The notes beneath the pieces were generated by a model. That model had not been told where the DNA came from. It worked only from the letters and a program-made list of their open reading frames with translations, and searched no databases. From contig NZ_CP109442.1 in the NCBI RefSeq assembly GCF_036227205.1, positions 5,084,001 to 5,148,000 of the forward strand: DNA of 64,000 nt. The letters are read 5' to 3'. Shown here piece after piece: positions 1 to 8,497 of the stretch (position 1 is the first letter of the stretch; each line of letters opens with the position of its first letter). Both the position numbers and the translations under genes were made by a program. This DNA comes from Amycolatopsis sp. NBC_01480 (lineage in GTDB: Bacteria > Actinomycetota > Actinomycetes > Mycobacteriales > Pseudonocardiaceae).

Positions 1-869
1 ACTCGGAGATCATCGGCATGCAGCCGGAGGGCAACTGGATCACCCGCGCGCCTTCCTTGCGGCGCAAGGCGATCCTGCTCGCCAAGGTGCAGGACGAGGC
101 CGGCCACGGGCTGTACCTGTACTCGGCCGCGGCGACGCTGGGCGCGGACCGCTCGGACCTGACCGACAAGCTGATCACCGGCAAGCAGAAGTACTCGTCG
201 ATCTTCAACTACCCGACGCTGACCTTCGCCGACGTCGGCGTGATCGGCTGGCTGGTCGACGGCGCCGCGATCTGCAACCAGGTGCCGCTGTGCCGCAGCT
301 CGTACGGGCCGTACGCGCGGGCGATGATCCGCATCTGCAAGGAGGAGTCGTTCCACCAGCGGCAGGGGTACGAGCTGCTGATGACGATGATGCGGGGCAC
401 CGAGCAGCAGCGCGAGATGGTGCAGGAGGCGGTGAACCGCTGGTGGTGGCCGTCGCTGATGATGTTCGGCCCGCCGGACGCGGACTCGCCGAACACCGCG
501 CAGTCCATGGCGTGGAAGGTCAAGCGGCACACGAATGACGAGCTGCGGCAGCGGTTCGTCGACATGTCGGTGCCGCAGGCCGAGGTGCTGGGCGTCACCT
601 TCCCGGACCCGGACCTGCGCTGGAACGCCGAGCGGGAGCACTACGACTTCGGCGCCGTCGACTGGGACGAGTTCAAGAACGTGCTGAAGGGCAACGGGCC
701 CTGCAACACCGCGCGTATCGCGCACCGCAAGCGTGCGCACGACGAAGGCTCCTGGGTCCGTGAGGCTGCGGCCGCGCATGCCTCCAAACAGCTGTTGGGG
801 GGTCCAGGGGGGCTCGACCCCCGGCCGGGGTCTGGGGCCAGGCCCCAGAGGACACAGAAGGGTTCGTGA
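1..869 (+). CDS. paaA: Phenylacetyl-CoA epoxidase catalytic subunit PaaA (5' partial)
   Basis: This is the catalytic diiron oxygenase subunit of the PaaABCDE complex, which epoxidises the ring of phenylacetyl-CoA in the cytosol. The frame is open from base 3 (Ser-Glu-Ile-Ile-Gly before the first in-window Met at 18), so the N-terminus lies outside the window. Diiron carboxylate motifs are visible as QDEAGH (about nt 90-107) and KEESFHQ (about nt 339-359). The stop overlaps the paaB start (TGATG), indicating translational coupling. The last 25 or so codons are unusual: after the conserved end (...[10 protein letters not shown]) the frame runs through a G/C-rich hairpin repeat giving a Gly/Pro/Arg tail. 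Family and operon assignment are very secure. Confidence 0.96.
   Translation, partial: SEIIGMQPEGNWITRAPSLRRKAILLAKVQDEAGHGLYLYSAAATLGADRSDLTDKLITGKQKYSSIFNYPTLTFADVGVIGWLVDGAAICNQVPLCRSSYGPYARAMIRICKEESFHQRQGYELLMTMMRGTEQQREMVQEAVNRWWWPSLMMFGPPDADSPNTAQSMAWKVKRHTNDELRQRFVDMSVPQAEVLGVTFPDPDLRWNAEREHYDFGAVDWDEFKNVLKGNGPCNTARIAHRKRAHDEGSWVREAAAAHASKQLLGGPGGLDPRPGSGARPQRTQKGS
790..856. repeat. G/C-rich nested hairpin repeat inside the paaA 3' end
   Basis: A run of G and C tracts forms two adjacent hairpins. GGGGG at about 797-802 can pair with CCCCC at about 818-822, and TCTGGGG (831-837) pairs with CCCCAGA (843-849). It is translated as the non-conserved tail of PaaA. The style resembles intergenic repeats of actinomycetes; its in-frame position suggests it arrived after the ancestral PaaA stop region. 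Its origin is inference. Confidence 0.5.
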
Positions 870-1153
870 TGAAGCACGATTGGCCGTTGTACGAGGTGTT
901 CGTCCGGGGCAAGCGCGGGCTGAACCACGTGCACGTCGGCTCGCTGCACGCGGCCGACGACGACATGGCGCTGCACAACGCGCGTGACCTCTACACCCGC
1001 CGCAACGAGGGCGTGTCGATCTGGGTCGTGAAGGCGGCGGACATCACCGCGTCCTCGCCGGACGAGAAGGACCCGTTCTTCGCGCCCAGCGGCGACAAGG
1101 TGTACCGGCACCCGACGTTCTACGAAATCCCCGACGACGTTCCGCACATGTAG
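869..1153 (+). CDS. paaB: Phenylacetyl-CoA epoxidase subunit PaaB
   Basis: This small 94-residue subunit bridges PaaA-PaaC heterodimers in the epoxidase complex. It has the usual family length and the typical opening (WPLYEVFVRGKRGLNHVHVG) and HNARDLYTRR segment. The ATG at 869 shares its A with the paaA stop; an adjacent in-frame GTG at 866 is an alternative start. The third gene paaC follows 9 bases after the stop, so the operon is tight. Confidence 0.96.
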   Translation: MKHDWPLYEVFVRGKRGLNHVHVGSLHAADDDMALHNARDLYTRRNEGVSIWVVKAADITASSPDEKDPFFAPSGDKVYRHPTFYEIPDDVPHM

Positions 1154-1162
1154 GGGAGAGCC

Positions 1163-2020
1163 ATGTCTTTCGACAACGTCTACGAGTCGCTGACCGAGGA
1201 GAACGACGCCCGCTGGGCGTTCGGCACCGGGTTCGAGGATCCACTGTCCGGAATGGACACTTCGGTCCCGGACGGGCTGGACGCCGCCGCGCTCGGCGCG
1301 TACTGCCTGATGCTGGGCGACGACGCGCTGATCTTCTCGCACCGCCTCCAGGAGTGGGTGACGAACTCGCCCGAGCTGGAGGACGAGGTGGCGGTCGCGA
1401 ACATCGCCCTCGACCTGCTCGGCCAGGCCCGGCTCCTGCTGGCCCGGGCCGGCAAGGCCGACGGCTCGGACCGGGGCGAGGACTCGTTCGCCTTCGACCG
1501 GGTGGAGAACGAGTTCCGCAACGTCCGCCTCGCCGAGCTGGGCGGCGGCCACTTCGGGCACCTGATCGCGCGGCTGTTCGTGTTCTCGACCTGGCGGCTC
1601 GCCTTGCTGCAGCGGCTCGAGTCCAGCGCGGACCCGGTGCTCGCCGCGATCGCCGCCAAGGGCGTCAAGGAGCTGACCTACCACCGCGACTACGCGGCCC
1701 AGTGGCTGATCCGGCTCGGCGACGGCACCGGGCTTTCGCACGAGCGCATGCAGGAGGGGCTGGCCGAGGTCTGGCCGTACGTGGGCGAGCTGTTCACCAC
1801 GCACCCGCTGGAGCTGGTGGACGCGGCGACGCTGCGGCCCGAGTTCGACGCGGTGGTGGACCAGGTCTTCGCGGCCGCCACCGTCTCGCGGCCGGAAATC
1901 GGTGCTGTGGCCGGGGTTTCCGGGCGGACGGGCCGCGACGGCGTGCACACGGAGAAGATGGGCTTCCTGGTCGGCGAGCTGCAGAGTGTCGCTCGGGCTA
2001 TGCCGGGTGCGACATGGTGA
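1163..2020 (+). CDS. paaC: Phenylacetyl-CoA epoxidase structural subunit PaaC
   Basis: A 285-residue ferritin-like subunit that pairs with PaaA and stabilises it; in the family it is the non-catalytic partner. Recognisable segments include LMLGDDALIFSHRLQEW and VKELTYHRDYAAQW. The start ATG at 1163 follows a GGGGAGAGCC ribosome site. The gene ends ATGGTGA, so its stop overlaps the proposed paaD start by a few bases, again indicating coupling. Confidence 0.95.
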   Translation: MSFDNVYESLTEENDARWAFGTGFEDPLSGMDTSVPDGLDAAALGAYCLMLGDDALIFSHRLQEWVTNSPELEDEVAVANIALDLLGQARLLLARAGKADGSDRGEDSFAFDRVENEFRNVRLAELGGGHFGHLIARLFVFSTWRLALLQRLESSADPVLAAIAAKGVKELTYHRDYAAQWLIRLGDGTGLSHERMQEGLAEVWPYVGELFTTHPLELVDAATLRPEFDAVVDQVFAAATVSRPEIGAVAGVSGRTGRDGVHTEKMGFLVGELQSVARAMPGATW

Positions 2021-2505
2021 CCGCCGGCGCGGTGGCGTCCACGGTCACCGATCCTGAACTGCCGATGCTCACGCTGGCGGACCTCGGGGTGCTGCGCGAA
2101 GTGTCCGAAAAGGACGGACGGGTGACGGTGGCGATCACGCCCACGTACACCGGCTGCCCGGCGATGGACACCATGCGCGACGACCTGGAGCACGCGTTGC
2201 TGCGCGCCGGGTTCACCGACGTCGAGATCCGCACGGTGCTGGAGCCGGCCTGGACCTCGGACTGGATCTCGGCCGACGGGCGGCGCAAGCTGGCCGAGGC
2301 CGGGATCGCGCCGCCGGGGTCCGCGCCGCGGCGGGCCGCCGGGCCGATCCCGCTCACGCTGGGGCGGCCGGTTTCGCGCGTGGCCTGCCCGCACTGCGGC
2401 TCGCTCGACACCGAGGAGCAGTCGCGGTTCAGCGCGACGGCGTGCCGGGCGCTGCGGCGGTGCCGCGCTTGCCTGGAACCGTTCGAACACGTCAAGGAGA
2501 TCTGA
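2014..2505 (+). CDS. paaD: Phenylacetate degradation assembly protein PaaD
   Basis: A 163-residue member of the MIP18/DUF59 family, thought to help assemble the metal centres of the epoxidase/reductase complex. The N-terminal domain (about residues 1-85) carries the YTGCPAMDTM motif. The C-terminal part is a Cys-rich zinc-ribbon-like segment (CPHCG, then CRACL near the end). ATG 2014 and GTG 2017 are both possible starts; both overlap the paaC stop. paaE starts one base after the stop. Confidence 0.93.
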   Translation: MVTAGAVASTVTDPELPMLTLADLGVLREVSEKDGRVTVAITPTYTGCPAMDTMRDDLEHALLRAGFTDVEIRTVLEPAWTSDWISADGRRKLAEAGIAPPGSAPRRAAGPIPLTLGRPVSRVACPHCGSLDTEEQSRFSATACRALRRCRACLEPFEHVKEI

Positions 2506-2506
2506 A

Positions 2507-3598
2507 GTGACCACCGCGGTTTCCCGGCGCACGGGCTTCCACTCCCTGCGGGTCGCCGGCGTCGAGCGGCTCTGCGACGACGCCGTCGCCGTCACCTTCG
2601 AGGTGCCGCCGGCGCTGGCGGAGACGTTCGCGTTCGCGCCCGGCCAGTCGTTGACGCTGCGGCGTTCGGTCGACGGCCGCGACGAGCGCCGCTCGTACTC
2701 GATCTGCGCCCAGGCGGGTTCGCAGCCACGCGTCGGCGTGCGGCTGGTGCCGGACGGCGTCTTCTCGACCTGGCTGGTGAACGAAGTCCGCCCGGGGGAC
2801 GAGGTGGAGGTCGCGGCGCCGACGGGGTCGTTCACCCCGGACCTGACCACGGGCGGTCACCACGTGCTGATCGCGGCGGGCTCGGGGATCACGCCTGTGC
2901 TGTCGATCGCGTCCTCGCTGCTGGCGATGTCCGATGAAGCTGGGCCTGCCGCGACGGTGACCGTGCTGTACGGCAACCGCCGCACGGACACGGTGATGTT
3001 CGCGGACGAGCTGGCCGACCTGAAGGACCGCTGGCCGTCGCGGCTCGAGCTGGTGCACGTGCTCTCGCGCGAGCCGCGCGAGGCCGAGCTGTTCACCGGC
3101 CGCCTCGACGTGGACAAGCTGCGCGCGCTGTTCGACTTGCTGGTCCCGGTGGACGAGGTCGACCACTTCTGGCTGTGCGGTCCGTTCGGGATGGTGACGG
3201 GAGCGCAGGAGCTGCTTTCGTCATTCGGCGTGCCGGCCGAGCGCGTGCACCAGGAGCTGTTCTACGTCGATGATGTGCCGCCGGAGCCGGTGAAGCACGT
3301 GGACGCGGCGGTGGCCGGCGAGTCCTCGGAAGTCACGCTGGTGCTGGACGGCCGCTCGACGACCATGAGCCTGCCCCGTGAGTCGTCCGTGCTGGACGGT
3401 GCGCAGCGGTTCCGCCCGGACCTGCCGTTCGCCTGCAAGGGCGGGGTGTGCGGGACCTGCCGCGCCCGCGTCACCGAGGGCTCGGTGGAGATGCGGCGCA
3501 ACTTCGCCCTGGAGAAGTCCGAAGTGGACGCCGGGTTCGTGCTCACCTGCCAGTCCCACCCGGTCACCGACCGCGTCACCGTCGACTACGACGCCTGA
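2507..3598 (+). CDS. paaE: Phenylacetyl-CoA epoxidase reductase PaaE
   Basis: The 363-residue electron-transfer subunit passes electrons from NADPH through FAD and a 2Fe-2S cluster to PaaA. Domains in order are a flavin-binding barrel with RSYSICA (about residue 65), an NAD(P)-binding domain with GSGITPVLSI (about residue 125), and a C-terminal plant-type ferredoxin domain with CKGGVCGTC and a later LTCQSHP. GTG start at 2507, one base after paaD. It is the last gene of the operon; palindrome copy 1 begins directly after its stop. Confidence 0.95.
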   Translation: MTTAVSRRTGFHSLRVAGVERLCDDAVAVTFEVPPALAETFAFAPGQSLTLRRSVDGRDERRSYSICAQAGSQPRVGVRLVPDGVFSTWLVNEVRPGDEVEVAAPTGSFTPDLTTGGHHVLIAAGSGITPVLSIASSLLAMSDEAGPAATVTVLYGNRRTDTVMFADELADLKDRWPSRLELVHVLSREPREAELFTGRLDVDKLRALFDLLVPVDEVDHFWLCGPFGMVTGAQELLSSFGVPAERVHQELFYVDDVPPEPVKHVDAAVAGESSEVTLVLDGRSTTMSLPRESSVLDGAQRFRPDLPFACKGGVCGTCRARVTEGSVEMRRNFALEKSEVDAGFVLTCQSHPVTDRVTVDYDA

Positions 3599-3650
3599 GG
3601 ACTCGTGAGTGTTCATGCCGGTTAGAACCGGCCTGAACACTCACGAGTCC
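3599..3650. terminator. Dispersed palindrome, copy 1 (convergent gene ends)
   Basis: Inverted repeat with 25-base arms around a central AG and one mismatch. The outer sequence is GGACTCGTGAGTG and its complement; the core is GGTTAGAACC. It starts immediately after the paaE stop and ends 10 bases before the cyclase stop on the other strand, so it could act as a bidirectional terminator. It is one of six related copies. Confidence 0.7.
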
Positions 3651-3660
3651 GGCAGCGGGC

Positions 3661-4773
3661 TTAACGCCGCCTGCGCCGCCTCCGCGAGCCGACGGTCAAA
3701 TCCTCGGCGGCGGCTTCCGCGGTTTCGGTGTCCTCGACGTTTTCCGGCAACCCCATCATCTCCGCCGCCAGCTGCTGCGAAGACGCGAACATCCCCGAGG
3801 GCTCGTCCTTGGCCCGTCGCAGTGCGGACGGCCGCAGCCGGTTGTACCCGCGCACCGCCACCGGCCGCCGGGTGCGGAGTTCGTACGCCGGCAAGGGTTC
3901 GAGCGCAGCTGCCAGCTCGCGGTCGACCAGGATGGTGTCCGGGCGGGCGACCGAGGTGAGCCGGGCGGCGAGGTTGACCACCGAGCCGTACACGTCGCCG
4001 AAGCGGGACAGGATGCGGCCCGACGCCATGCCCGCGCGCACCGCCGGCAGGTCCGGCGCGGCGCTGGTCCGCTCGGTCAGCGTCAGCGCGATCTCGGCGG
4101 CCGCAGCGGGCTCGTCGGCCACGAAGAGGACCTCGTCGCCGATCATCTTGACCACGCGGCCGTGGTGCTCGGCGATGACCTCGGTGGCCAGCGACTCGAA
4201 GGCGTCCAGCACCTGGCTCAGCTCGTCCTCGTCGATCTGGCGGGTCAGCCGGGTGTAGCCGACCATGTCGACGAAGCCGACGATCTGCGTGCGCGCCTCG
4301 AGGTCCTCGTCCGAGGAAGCGAACGCGCGGCCCGCGTACGCCGCCAAATGCCGGCGCCAGACGAAGTTCTGCACCTGCTCCAGCTCCGGCAGCAGCCGCT
4401 CCACCAGGCGCGCCACCTGACGGTCGCTGCGGGCCAGCTCGGGGTTTTCGGTGATCAGCTGCCACAGCATGTGCACCTGCCACTCGGCCAGCCGCGAGAG
4501 GTGCTGGCCGAGCGCGCGCGTCACCGCGACTTCGAGGTGCTGCTCCACCAGACCGGACTGCACGAGCTGGTCGGCCGTGCGCATCGCCGCGACGTCGGCG
4601 TCGGTGAACACGGTTTCGTCGTCGTCCACCGTCGCGAACCCGAGGGCCCGCCACAGCCGCCGCGAGCGTTCCTCGGGGACGCCGGCCTTCTGGGCCACGT
4701 CCAGGCGGGTGTACTTGCGCGGCCCGCCGAGCAGCACCCGCTCGAGGCGTTGCTGGAGATCGTCCTGGGCCAC
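3661..4773 (-). CDS. Class III adenylate/guanylate cyclase with N-terminal regulatory domain
   Basis: A 370-residue protein predicted to make cyclic nucleotide from ATP or GTP. Residues about 1-150 look like the helical regulatory domain of Rv1264-type (pH-sensing) mycobacterial cyclases. The catalytic domain begins near residue 160 with metal aspartates D169 (in GFVDMVGYTRL) and D213 (in KMIGDEVLF), and the transition-state pair N267/R271 in VYGSVVNLAAR. All key residues are present, so it should be active. The C-terminus is a run of seven arginines. It is followed downstream by palindrome copy 1 and preceded by a universal stress protein 3 bases upstream, suggesting one transcript. No membrane segment is seen. 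Substrate preference (ATP versus GTP) is not decided. Confidence 0.88.
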   Translation of the reverse strand: MAQDDLQQRLERVLLGGPRKYTRLDVAQKAGVPEERSRRLWRALGFATVDDDETVFTDADVAAMRTADQLVQSGLVEQHLEVAVTRALGQHLSRLAEWQVHMLWQLITENPELARSDRQVARLVERLLPELEQVQNFVWRRHLAAYAGRAFASSDEDLEARTQIVGFVDMVGYTRLTRQIDEDELSQVLDAFESLATEVIAEHHGRVVKMIGDEVLFVADEPAAAAEIALTLTERTSAAPDLPAVRAGMASGRILSRFGDVYGSVVNLAARLTSVARPDTILVDRELAAALEPLPAYELRTRRPVAVRGYNRLRPSALRRAKDEPSGMFASSQQLAAEMMGLPENVEDTETAEAAAEDLTVGSRRRRRRR

Positions 4774-4776
4774 GGC

Positions 4777-5226
4777 TCAGGTCGTGTGCACGATGAGCAC
4801 GTCGACGCCCGACTTGCGGGCCACTTCCGACGGCACCGAGCCGAGGATCCGCCCGGCGAGGGTGTTGAGCCCGCGGTTGCCGACCACCAGCAGGTCGGCC
4901 GAGCGCTCGTGCACGACCTTGCGCAGCGCCTCGACCGGCTCGCCCTTCAGCGCCACCGTCTCGATGTTCTTCGCGCCGACCTTGGCCGCGCGGTCACGGG
5001 CGCTCTGGAGGGTGTCCTCGGCCGGCGCGGAGCCGACGACCTGGTACGACTCCTCGCCCAGCTCGTCCTGCGCGCGCTCGACGTCGTGCTTGCTCGCCGG
5101 GTAGTAGGCGCACACCACGACGAGGGTGGCGCCCGCGTCGGCGGCGACCCCGGCGGCCCGGTCCACCGCGGCGAACGACGAGTCCGACCCGTCGGTGCCC
5201 ACCACCACAGTCCGATACACAGCCAT
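4777..5226 (-). CDS. Universal stress protein (UspA family)
   Basis: A 149-residue single-domain UspA-fold protein. The opening VVVGTDGSDSSFAAVDRA is typical, and the ATP-binding Gly motif is present as VVGNRGLNTLAGRILGSVPS. It is therefore probably an ATP-binding type used in stress or dormancy responses. The ATG at 5226 is preceded by GGGAGG at good spacing; longer upstream reading is not supported. It lies 3 bases before the cyclase start, consistent with co-transcription. Confidence 0.92.
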   Translation of the reverse strand: MAVYRTVVVGTDGSDSSFAAVDRAAGVAADAGATLVVVCAYYPASKHDVERAQDELGEESYQVVGSAPAEDTLQSARDRAAKVGAKNIETVALKGEPVEALRKVVHERSADLLVVGNRGLNTLAGRILGSVPSEVARKSGVDVLIVHTT

Positions 5227-5284
5227 CCGCGAACCTCCCAGCGACCCGGCGAAAGGGCGTCCTCGCCCCTTGTCGGGACGTAGG

Positions 5285-6454
5285 TTACTCGCCAGTCGGT
5301 TTCCCTGCCGGGCGCGGTGACGCCTGGGCCTGGGCCTTCGGCTTCTGCACGTCCGAGGCCCGCAGGCGGACCGTCTCGTGCTCGCCGTTCGAGGGCTTGC
5401 CCGCGGCCGCGGCGGCCGGCACCGGTGAGGGTGACGCCTTGATGTCCGCGGGCACGTTCGTGTCGGTCTCACCGAGCACGTGGTGCGCCTCGGCCAGCAC
5501 GGTCCGGGCCTGGCGCACCTGCTCGGCCAGGCTGGACCGGACGTTGCGCAGCGATTCGACGCGCTCGTTCGCCTGGGTGATCCGCCGGTTCGACTCGTCG
5601 GTGGCGGTGCGCACCCGGCGGCGGGCCTCGTCGGCCGCCTCGGCGAGCCGGGCGTTGGCCTCGGTGATCGAGTCCTGACGGCGCTTGTTGGCGTCGGCGA
5701 CCGACTCGCGCTGACGGCGTTCGATGTCCGCCTTCGCCGTGGTCTCCTCTTCCAGCACCTTCGCGCGGATCGCGGCGGCGTCCTCGGTCGCCTCGCGGAC
5801 CCGGCGCTCGGCCTCGGCCTTGCTCGCGGCCTCCTGCTCGGCCAGCGCGCGCATCGCCTCGGTGCGCCGCGCCGCCATCGCGATCTCGAAGTCCTCTTCG
5901 ACCTGCGTGCGGCGGGCCTCGGACTCCGCGTCGAGCTTCTTGCGCTCGGCCTCGGCCTTGTCCGTGATCGCCTTGCCCTCGGCGCGGGCGTCCTCGAGCA
6001 CCTTGCGGTGCTCCGCCTCCATCTCCTTGCGCCGGAGGTCGAGCTCGGTGAGCAGCTGCTCGTAACGGGCGCGCATGGCGCTCGCGTCCGTCTCCGCCTT
6101 CGCCCGGATGTGGCCGGCCTCGGCCTCGGCGCGGGCACGCGTGTCCGCGGCCTCGTCCTGCGCCAGGCGCAGCATGCGCTGAAGCCGCTCGGACAGGCCT
6201 TCGACGCTCGTCGGCGGTTGCGCCAGCCGGTCCACCTGGCCGCGCAGGTCGGCTATCTCGCCGCGCGCGATCTCCAGCTGCCGCGCCAGGTCGCCCGCCT
6301 GTCCGATGGCGGCGTCGCGGTCTCCGGTGAGCATCTTCAGGTCGGCGTCAAGCCGTTCCAGATGTTCGTCGACCTGTGCTCGGCTGTACCCGCGCTTCGC
6401 CACGTCGAAGCCGGCTCCCAGCGGCACAAGCTCCCGTTCCTCGCCAAGGCTCAT
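5285..6454 (-). CDS. DivIVA-domain coiled-coil protein
   Basis: A 389-residue, strongly charged protein. The first 60 residues contain a DivIVA-like module (FDVAKRGYSRAQVDEHL), followed by a very long Ala/Glu/Arg-rich coiled coil (about residues 40-320) and a low-complexity Pro/Ala/Lys tail. DivIVA-type proteins act at poles and septa in actinobacteria as scaffolds for growth or chromosome organisation. It is longer than typical Wag31 and resembles accessory polar coiled-coil proteins. The specific role is not known from sequence. Confidence 0.82.
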   Translation of the reverse strand: MSLGEERELVPLGAGFDVAKRGYSRAQVDEHLERLDADLKMLTGDRDAAIGQAGDLARQLEIARGEIADLRGQVDRLAQPPTSVEGLSERLQRMLRLAQDEAADTRARAEAEAGHIRAKAETDASAMRARYEQLLTELDLRRKEMEAEHRKVLEDARAEGKAITDKAEAERKKLDAESEARRTQVEEDFEIAMAARRTEAMRALAEQEAASKAEAERRVREATEDAAAIRAKVLEEETTAKADIERRQRESVADANKRRQDSITEANARLAEAADEARRRVRTATDESNRRITQANERVESLRNVRSSLAEQVRQARTVLAEAHHVLGETDTNVPADIKASPSPVPAAAAAGKPSNGEHETVRLRASDVQKPKAQAQASPRPAGKPTGE

Positions 6455-6556
6455 GTGACCACCGTAGTCGCAACGGGGTCTCGGACGGGTGAGCCCCCAC
6501 GGTGTGCGGCCGACACGTGCGCCGAGCGGGCGAACGTGATCGGCCGATAGCCGGGT

Positions 6557-7897
6557 TCAGGCCCCACGGAACGCGTTGATCGCGTCGAGGTGCTTGGCGC
6601 GCAGTTCCTCGTCGCGCACGCCGAGCCCTTCCTCCGGCGCCAGCGCGAGCACGCCGACCTTGCCCTGGTGCGCGTTGCGGTGCACGTCGAGCGCGGCCTG
6701 GCCGGTCTCCTCGAGGGAATAGGCCTTGGACAGCGTCGGGTGGATGAGCCCCTTCGAGATCAGCCGGTTGGCCTCCCACGACTCGCGGTAGTTCGCGAAG
6801 TGTGAGCCGACGATCCGCTTCAGGTTCATCCACAGGTACCGGTTGTCGTACTGGTGCATGTATCCCGATGTCGACGCGCAGGTCACGATCGTGCCGCCCT
6901 TGCGCGCCGCGTAGACCGACGCGCCGAAGGTCTCGCGGCCCGGGTGCTCGAAGACGATGTCCGGGTCCTCGCCGCCGGTCAGCTCGCGGATCTTCGCGCC
7001 GAACCGCTGCCACTCCCGCGGGTCCTGCTCGTGCTCGTCCTTCCAGAACCGGTAGTCCTCGGCGTTGCGGTCGATGATCAGCTCGGCGCCGAGCTTCCGG
7101 CAGATCTCGGCCTTCTCCGGGCTGGACACGACGCACACCGGGATCGCGCCGCCGTTCAGCGCGTACTGCGTGGCGTACGAGCCGAGGCCGCCCGAGGCGC
7201 CCCAGATCAGCACGACGTCGCCCTGCTTCATGTCCGCGCCGTTGCGCGAGACCAGCTGCCGGTACGCGGTGGAGTTGACCAGCCCGGGGGAGGCGGCCTC
7301 CTCCCAGGTCAGGTGGGCCGGCTTCGGCATCAGCTGGTTCGCCTTGACCAGCGCGATCTCGGCCAGCCCGCCGAAGTTGGTCTCGAAGCCCCAGATCCGC
7401 TGCTCGGTGTCGAGCATCGTGTCGTTGTGCCCGTCCGGGCTCTCCAGCTCGACGTTCAGGCAGTGCGCGACGACCTCGTCGCCCGGCTTCCAGGTGTGCA
7501 CGCCGACCCCGGTGCGCAGCACCACGCCGGACAGGTCGGAGCCGACCACGTGGTACGGCAGGTCGTGCCGCTTGGCCAGCGGCGAGAGCTTGCCGTACTT
7601 CTTCAGGAACTTGAACGTGGGGATCGGCTCGAAGATCGACGTCCACACGGTGTTGTAGTTGATGGCGCTGGCCATCACGGCGACCAGCGCCTCGCCCGGG
7701 CCCAGCTCGGGGGTCGGCACGTCGTCGACGTGCAGCGACTTGCGCGGGTCCTTGTCCTTGCTTTCGAGGCCGTCGAACATGGCCACCTCGTCCTCGTGCA
7801 CCGTCACCCCGCGGTAGCTCTCGGGCACGGGAAGCGAGGCGACGGCGGCGGTGTCGCCGGTCAGGATGGCCTGCTTGATCTCGTCGAGCTGCGTCAT
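6557..7897 (-). CDS. ccrA: Crotonyl-CoA carboxylase/reductase
   Basis: This 446-residue MDR-family enzyme reductively carboxylates crotonyl-CoA with NADPH and CO2 to ethylmalonyl-CoA, feeding the ethylmalonyl-CoA pathway and polyketide extender units. Family landmarks are SAINYNTVWTSIFEP, GSDLSGVV, the nucleotide motif GASGGLGSYA and FEHPGRETFG. Residues corresponding to the known CO2-binding Asn, Phe-Glu and His appear present in NYNTVW, GFETNFGG and EHPGRE. ATG at 7897 has GGAGG 5 bases upstream; an upstream GTG in frame is less likely. Upstream lies the 14-base inverted repeat at 7940-7953. Confidence 0.95.
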   Translation of the reverse strand: MTQLDEIKQAILTGDTAAVASLPVPESYRGVTVHEDEVAMFDGLESKDKDPRKSLHVDDVPTPELGPGEALVAVMASAINYNTVWTSIFEPIPTFKFLKKYGKLSPLAKRHDLPYHVVGSDLSGVVLRTGVGVHTWKPGDEVVAHCLNVELESPDGHNDTMLDTEQRIWGFETNFGGLAEIALVKANQLMPKPAHLTWEEAASPGLVNSTAYRQLVSRNGADMKQGDVVLIWGASGGLGSYATQYALNGGAIPVCVVSSPEKAEICRKLGAELIIDRNAEDYRFWKDEHEQDPREWQRFGAKIRELTGGEDPDIVFEHPGRETFGASVYAARKGGTIVTCASTSGYMHQYDNRYLWMNLKRIVGSHFANYRESWEANRLISKGLIHPTLSKAYSLEETGQAALDVHRNAHQGKVGVLALAPEEGLGVRDEELRAKHLDAINAFRGA

Positions 7898-7939
7898 CGG
7901 AACCTCCACAAGGTGCGGGTCGCGGCGTGGCGGATGAAA

Positions 7940-7953
7940 TTACTCGCCAGTAA
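7940..7953. promoter_or_regulatory. Candidate TetR-type operator upstream of ccr
   Basis: TTACTCGCCAGTAA, an inverted repeat (TTACT-N4-AGTAA), lies 43 bases upstream of the ccr start. A closely matching sequence, TTACCGGCCGGTAG, lies upstream of the enoyl-CoA hydratase at 45453. This suggests a shared acyl-CoA-responsive regulator; the regulator itself is not identified. Confidence 0.45.
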
Positions 7954-8051
7954 CTCGCGGGCACAACTGTACGAGACGAGGGGCACCCGCACACCCCGAA
8001 GTGTGACCCACAGATCTTGACCGGCTGGCCAACCAAGGCGCAGAATCGGGG

Positions 8052-8067
8052 TCAGGAAACTTCCTGA
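8052..8067. promoter_or_regulatory. Perfect 16-base palindrome in the ccr / SPW-tetR divergent region
   Basis: TCAGGAA-AC-TTCCTGA is a perfect inverted repeat 31 bases before the SPW gene start. The next gene but one is a TetR regulator in the same direction, making this a plausible autoregulatory operator. Sequence evidence only. Confidence 0.45.
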
Positions 8068-8097
8068 ACAGTGAGTTCTCTGCGGAGGTGAGCACGA

Positions 8098-8466
8098 ATG
8101 AGTGAAGTCTCGACGCGCGCCTGGACCCGGCCCCATGACTGGGCCGAGGTCGTCATCGGTGTTGTCGCCGCTCTTTCACCCCTTTGGCTGAGCACGAGCA
8201 ACGCGGCGATGTGGACGATGGTGATCCTCGGCGCGCTGGTCGCCATCGACGGCCTGGTGTCGCTGGGCGCGCCCGGCGCGGTCTACGGCGAAGGGATCCA
8301 GATCGTCCTCGGCGTGTTGCTGTTCATCGCGCCCTGGGTGATCGGGTACACCGAGCTGAACGGGGCGTCGTGGACGTCCTGGGTGGCCGGCGCGCTGACG
8401 ATCATCGCCGGCGCGGCCGCGATGCCGGTGGCGCAGGCCGCCCACCGGACGGCCGGGCAGCACTGA
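8098..8466 (+). CDS. SPW-repeat integral membrane protein
   Basis: A 122-residue protein with four predicted membrane helices arranged as two repeats. Each repeat carries the hallmark Ser/Ala-Pro-Trp-type motif (SPLWLS near residue 27 and APWVIGYTE near residue 80). The family's biochemical function is not known. The ATG is preceded by GGAGGTGAG. It is followed 31 bases later by a TetR gene, so the two probably form one unit. Confidence 0.85.
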   Translation: MSEVSTRAWTRPHDWAEVVIGVVAALSPLWLSTSNAAMWTMVILGALVAIDGLVSLGAPGAVYGEGIQIVLGVLLFIAPWVIGYTELNGASWTSWVAGALTIIAGAAAMPVAQAAHRTAGQH

Positions 8467-8497
8467 AAGAACGCGTATTGGCAGCAAAGGAGCTGGC

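Noticed and set aside
641..1948. 435-codon minus-strand frame opposite paaA-paaC
   Set aside because: Antisense shadow of recognised paa genes; composition is Arg/His/Val-rich with no domain, as expected from high GC codon bias.
5284..5295. TTACTCGCCAGT match to the ccr operator motif
   Set aside because: Only the left part matches and it lies in the last codons of the DivIVA-like gene; likely chance.
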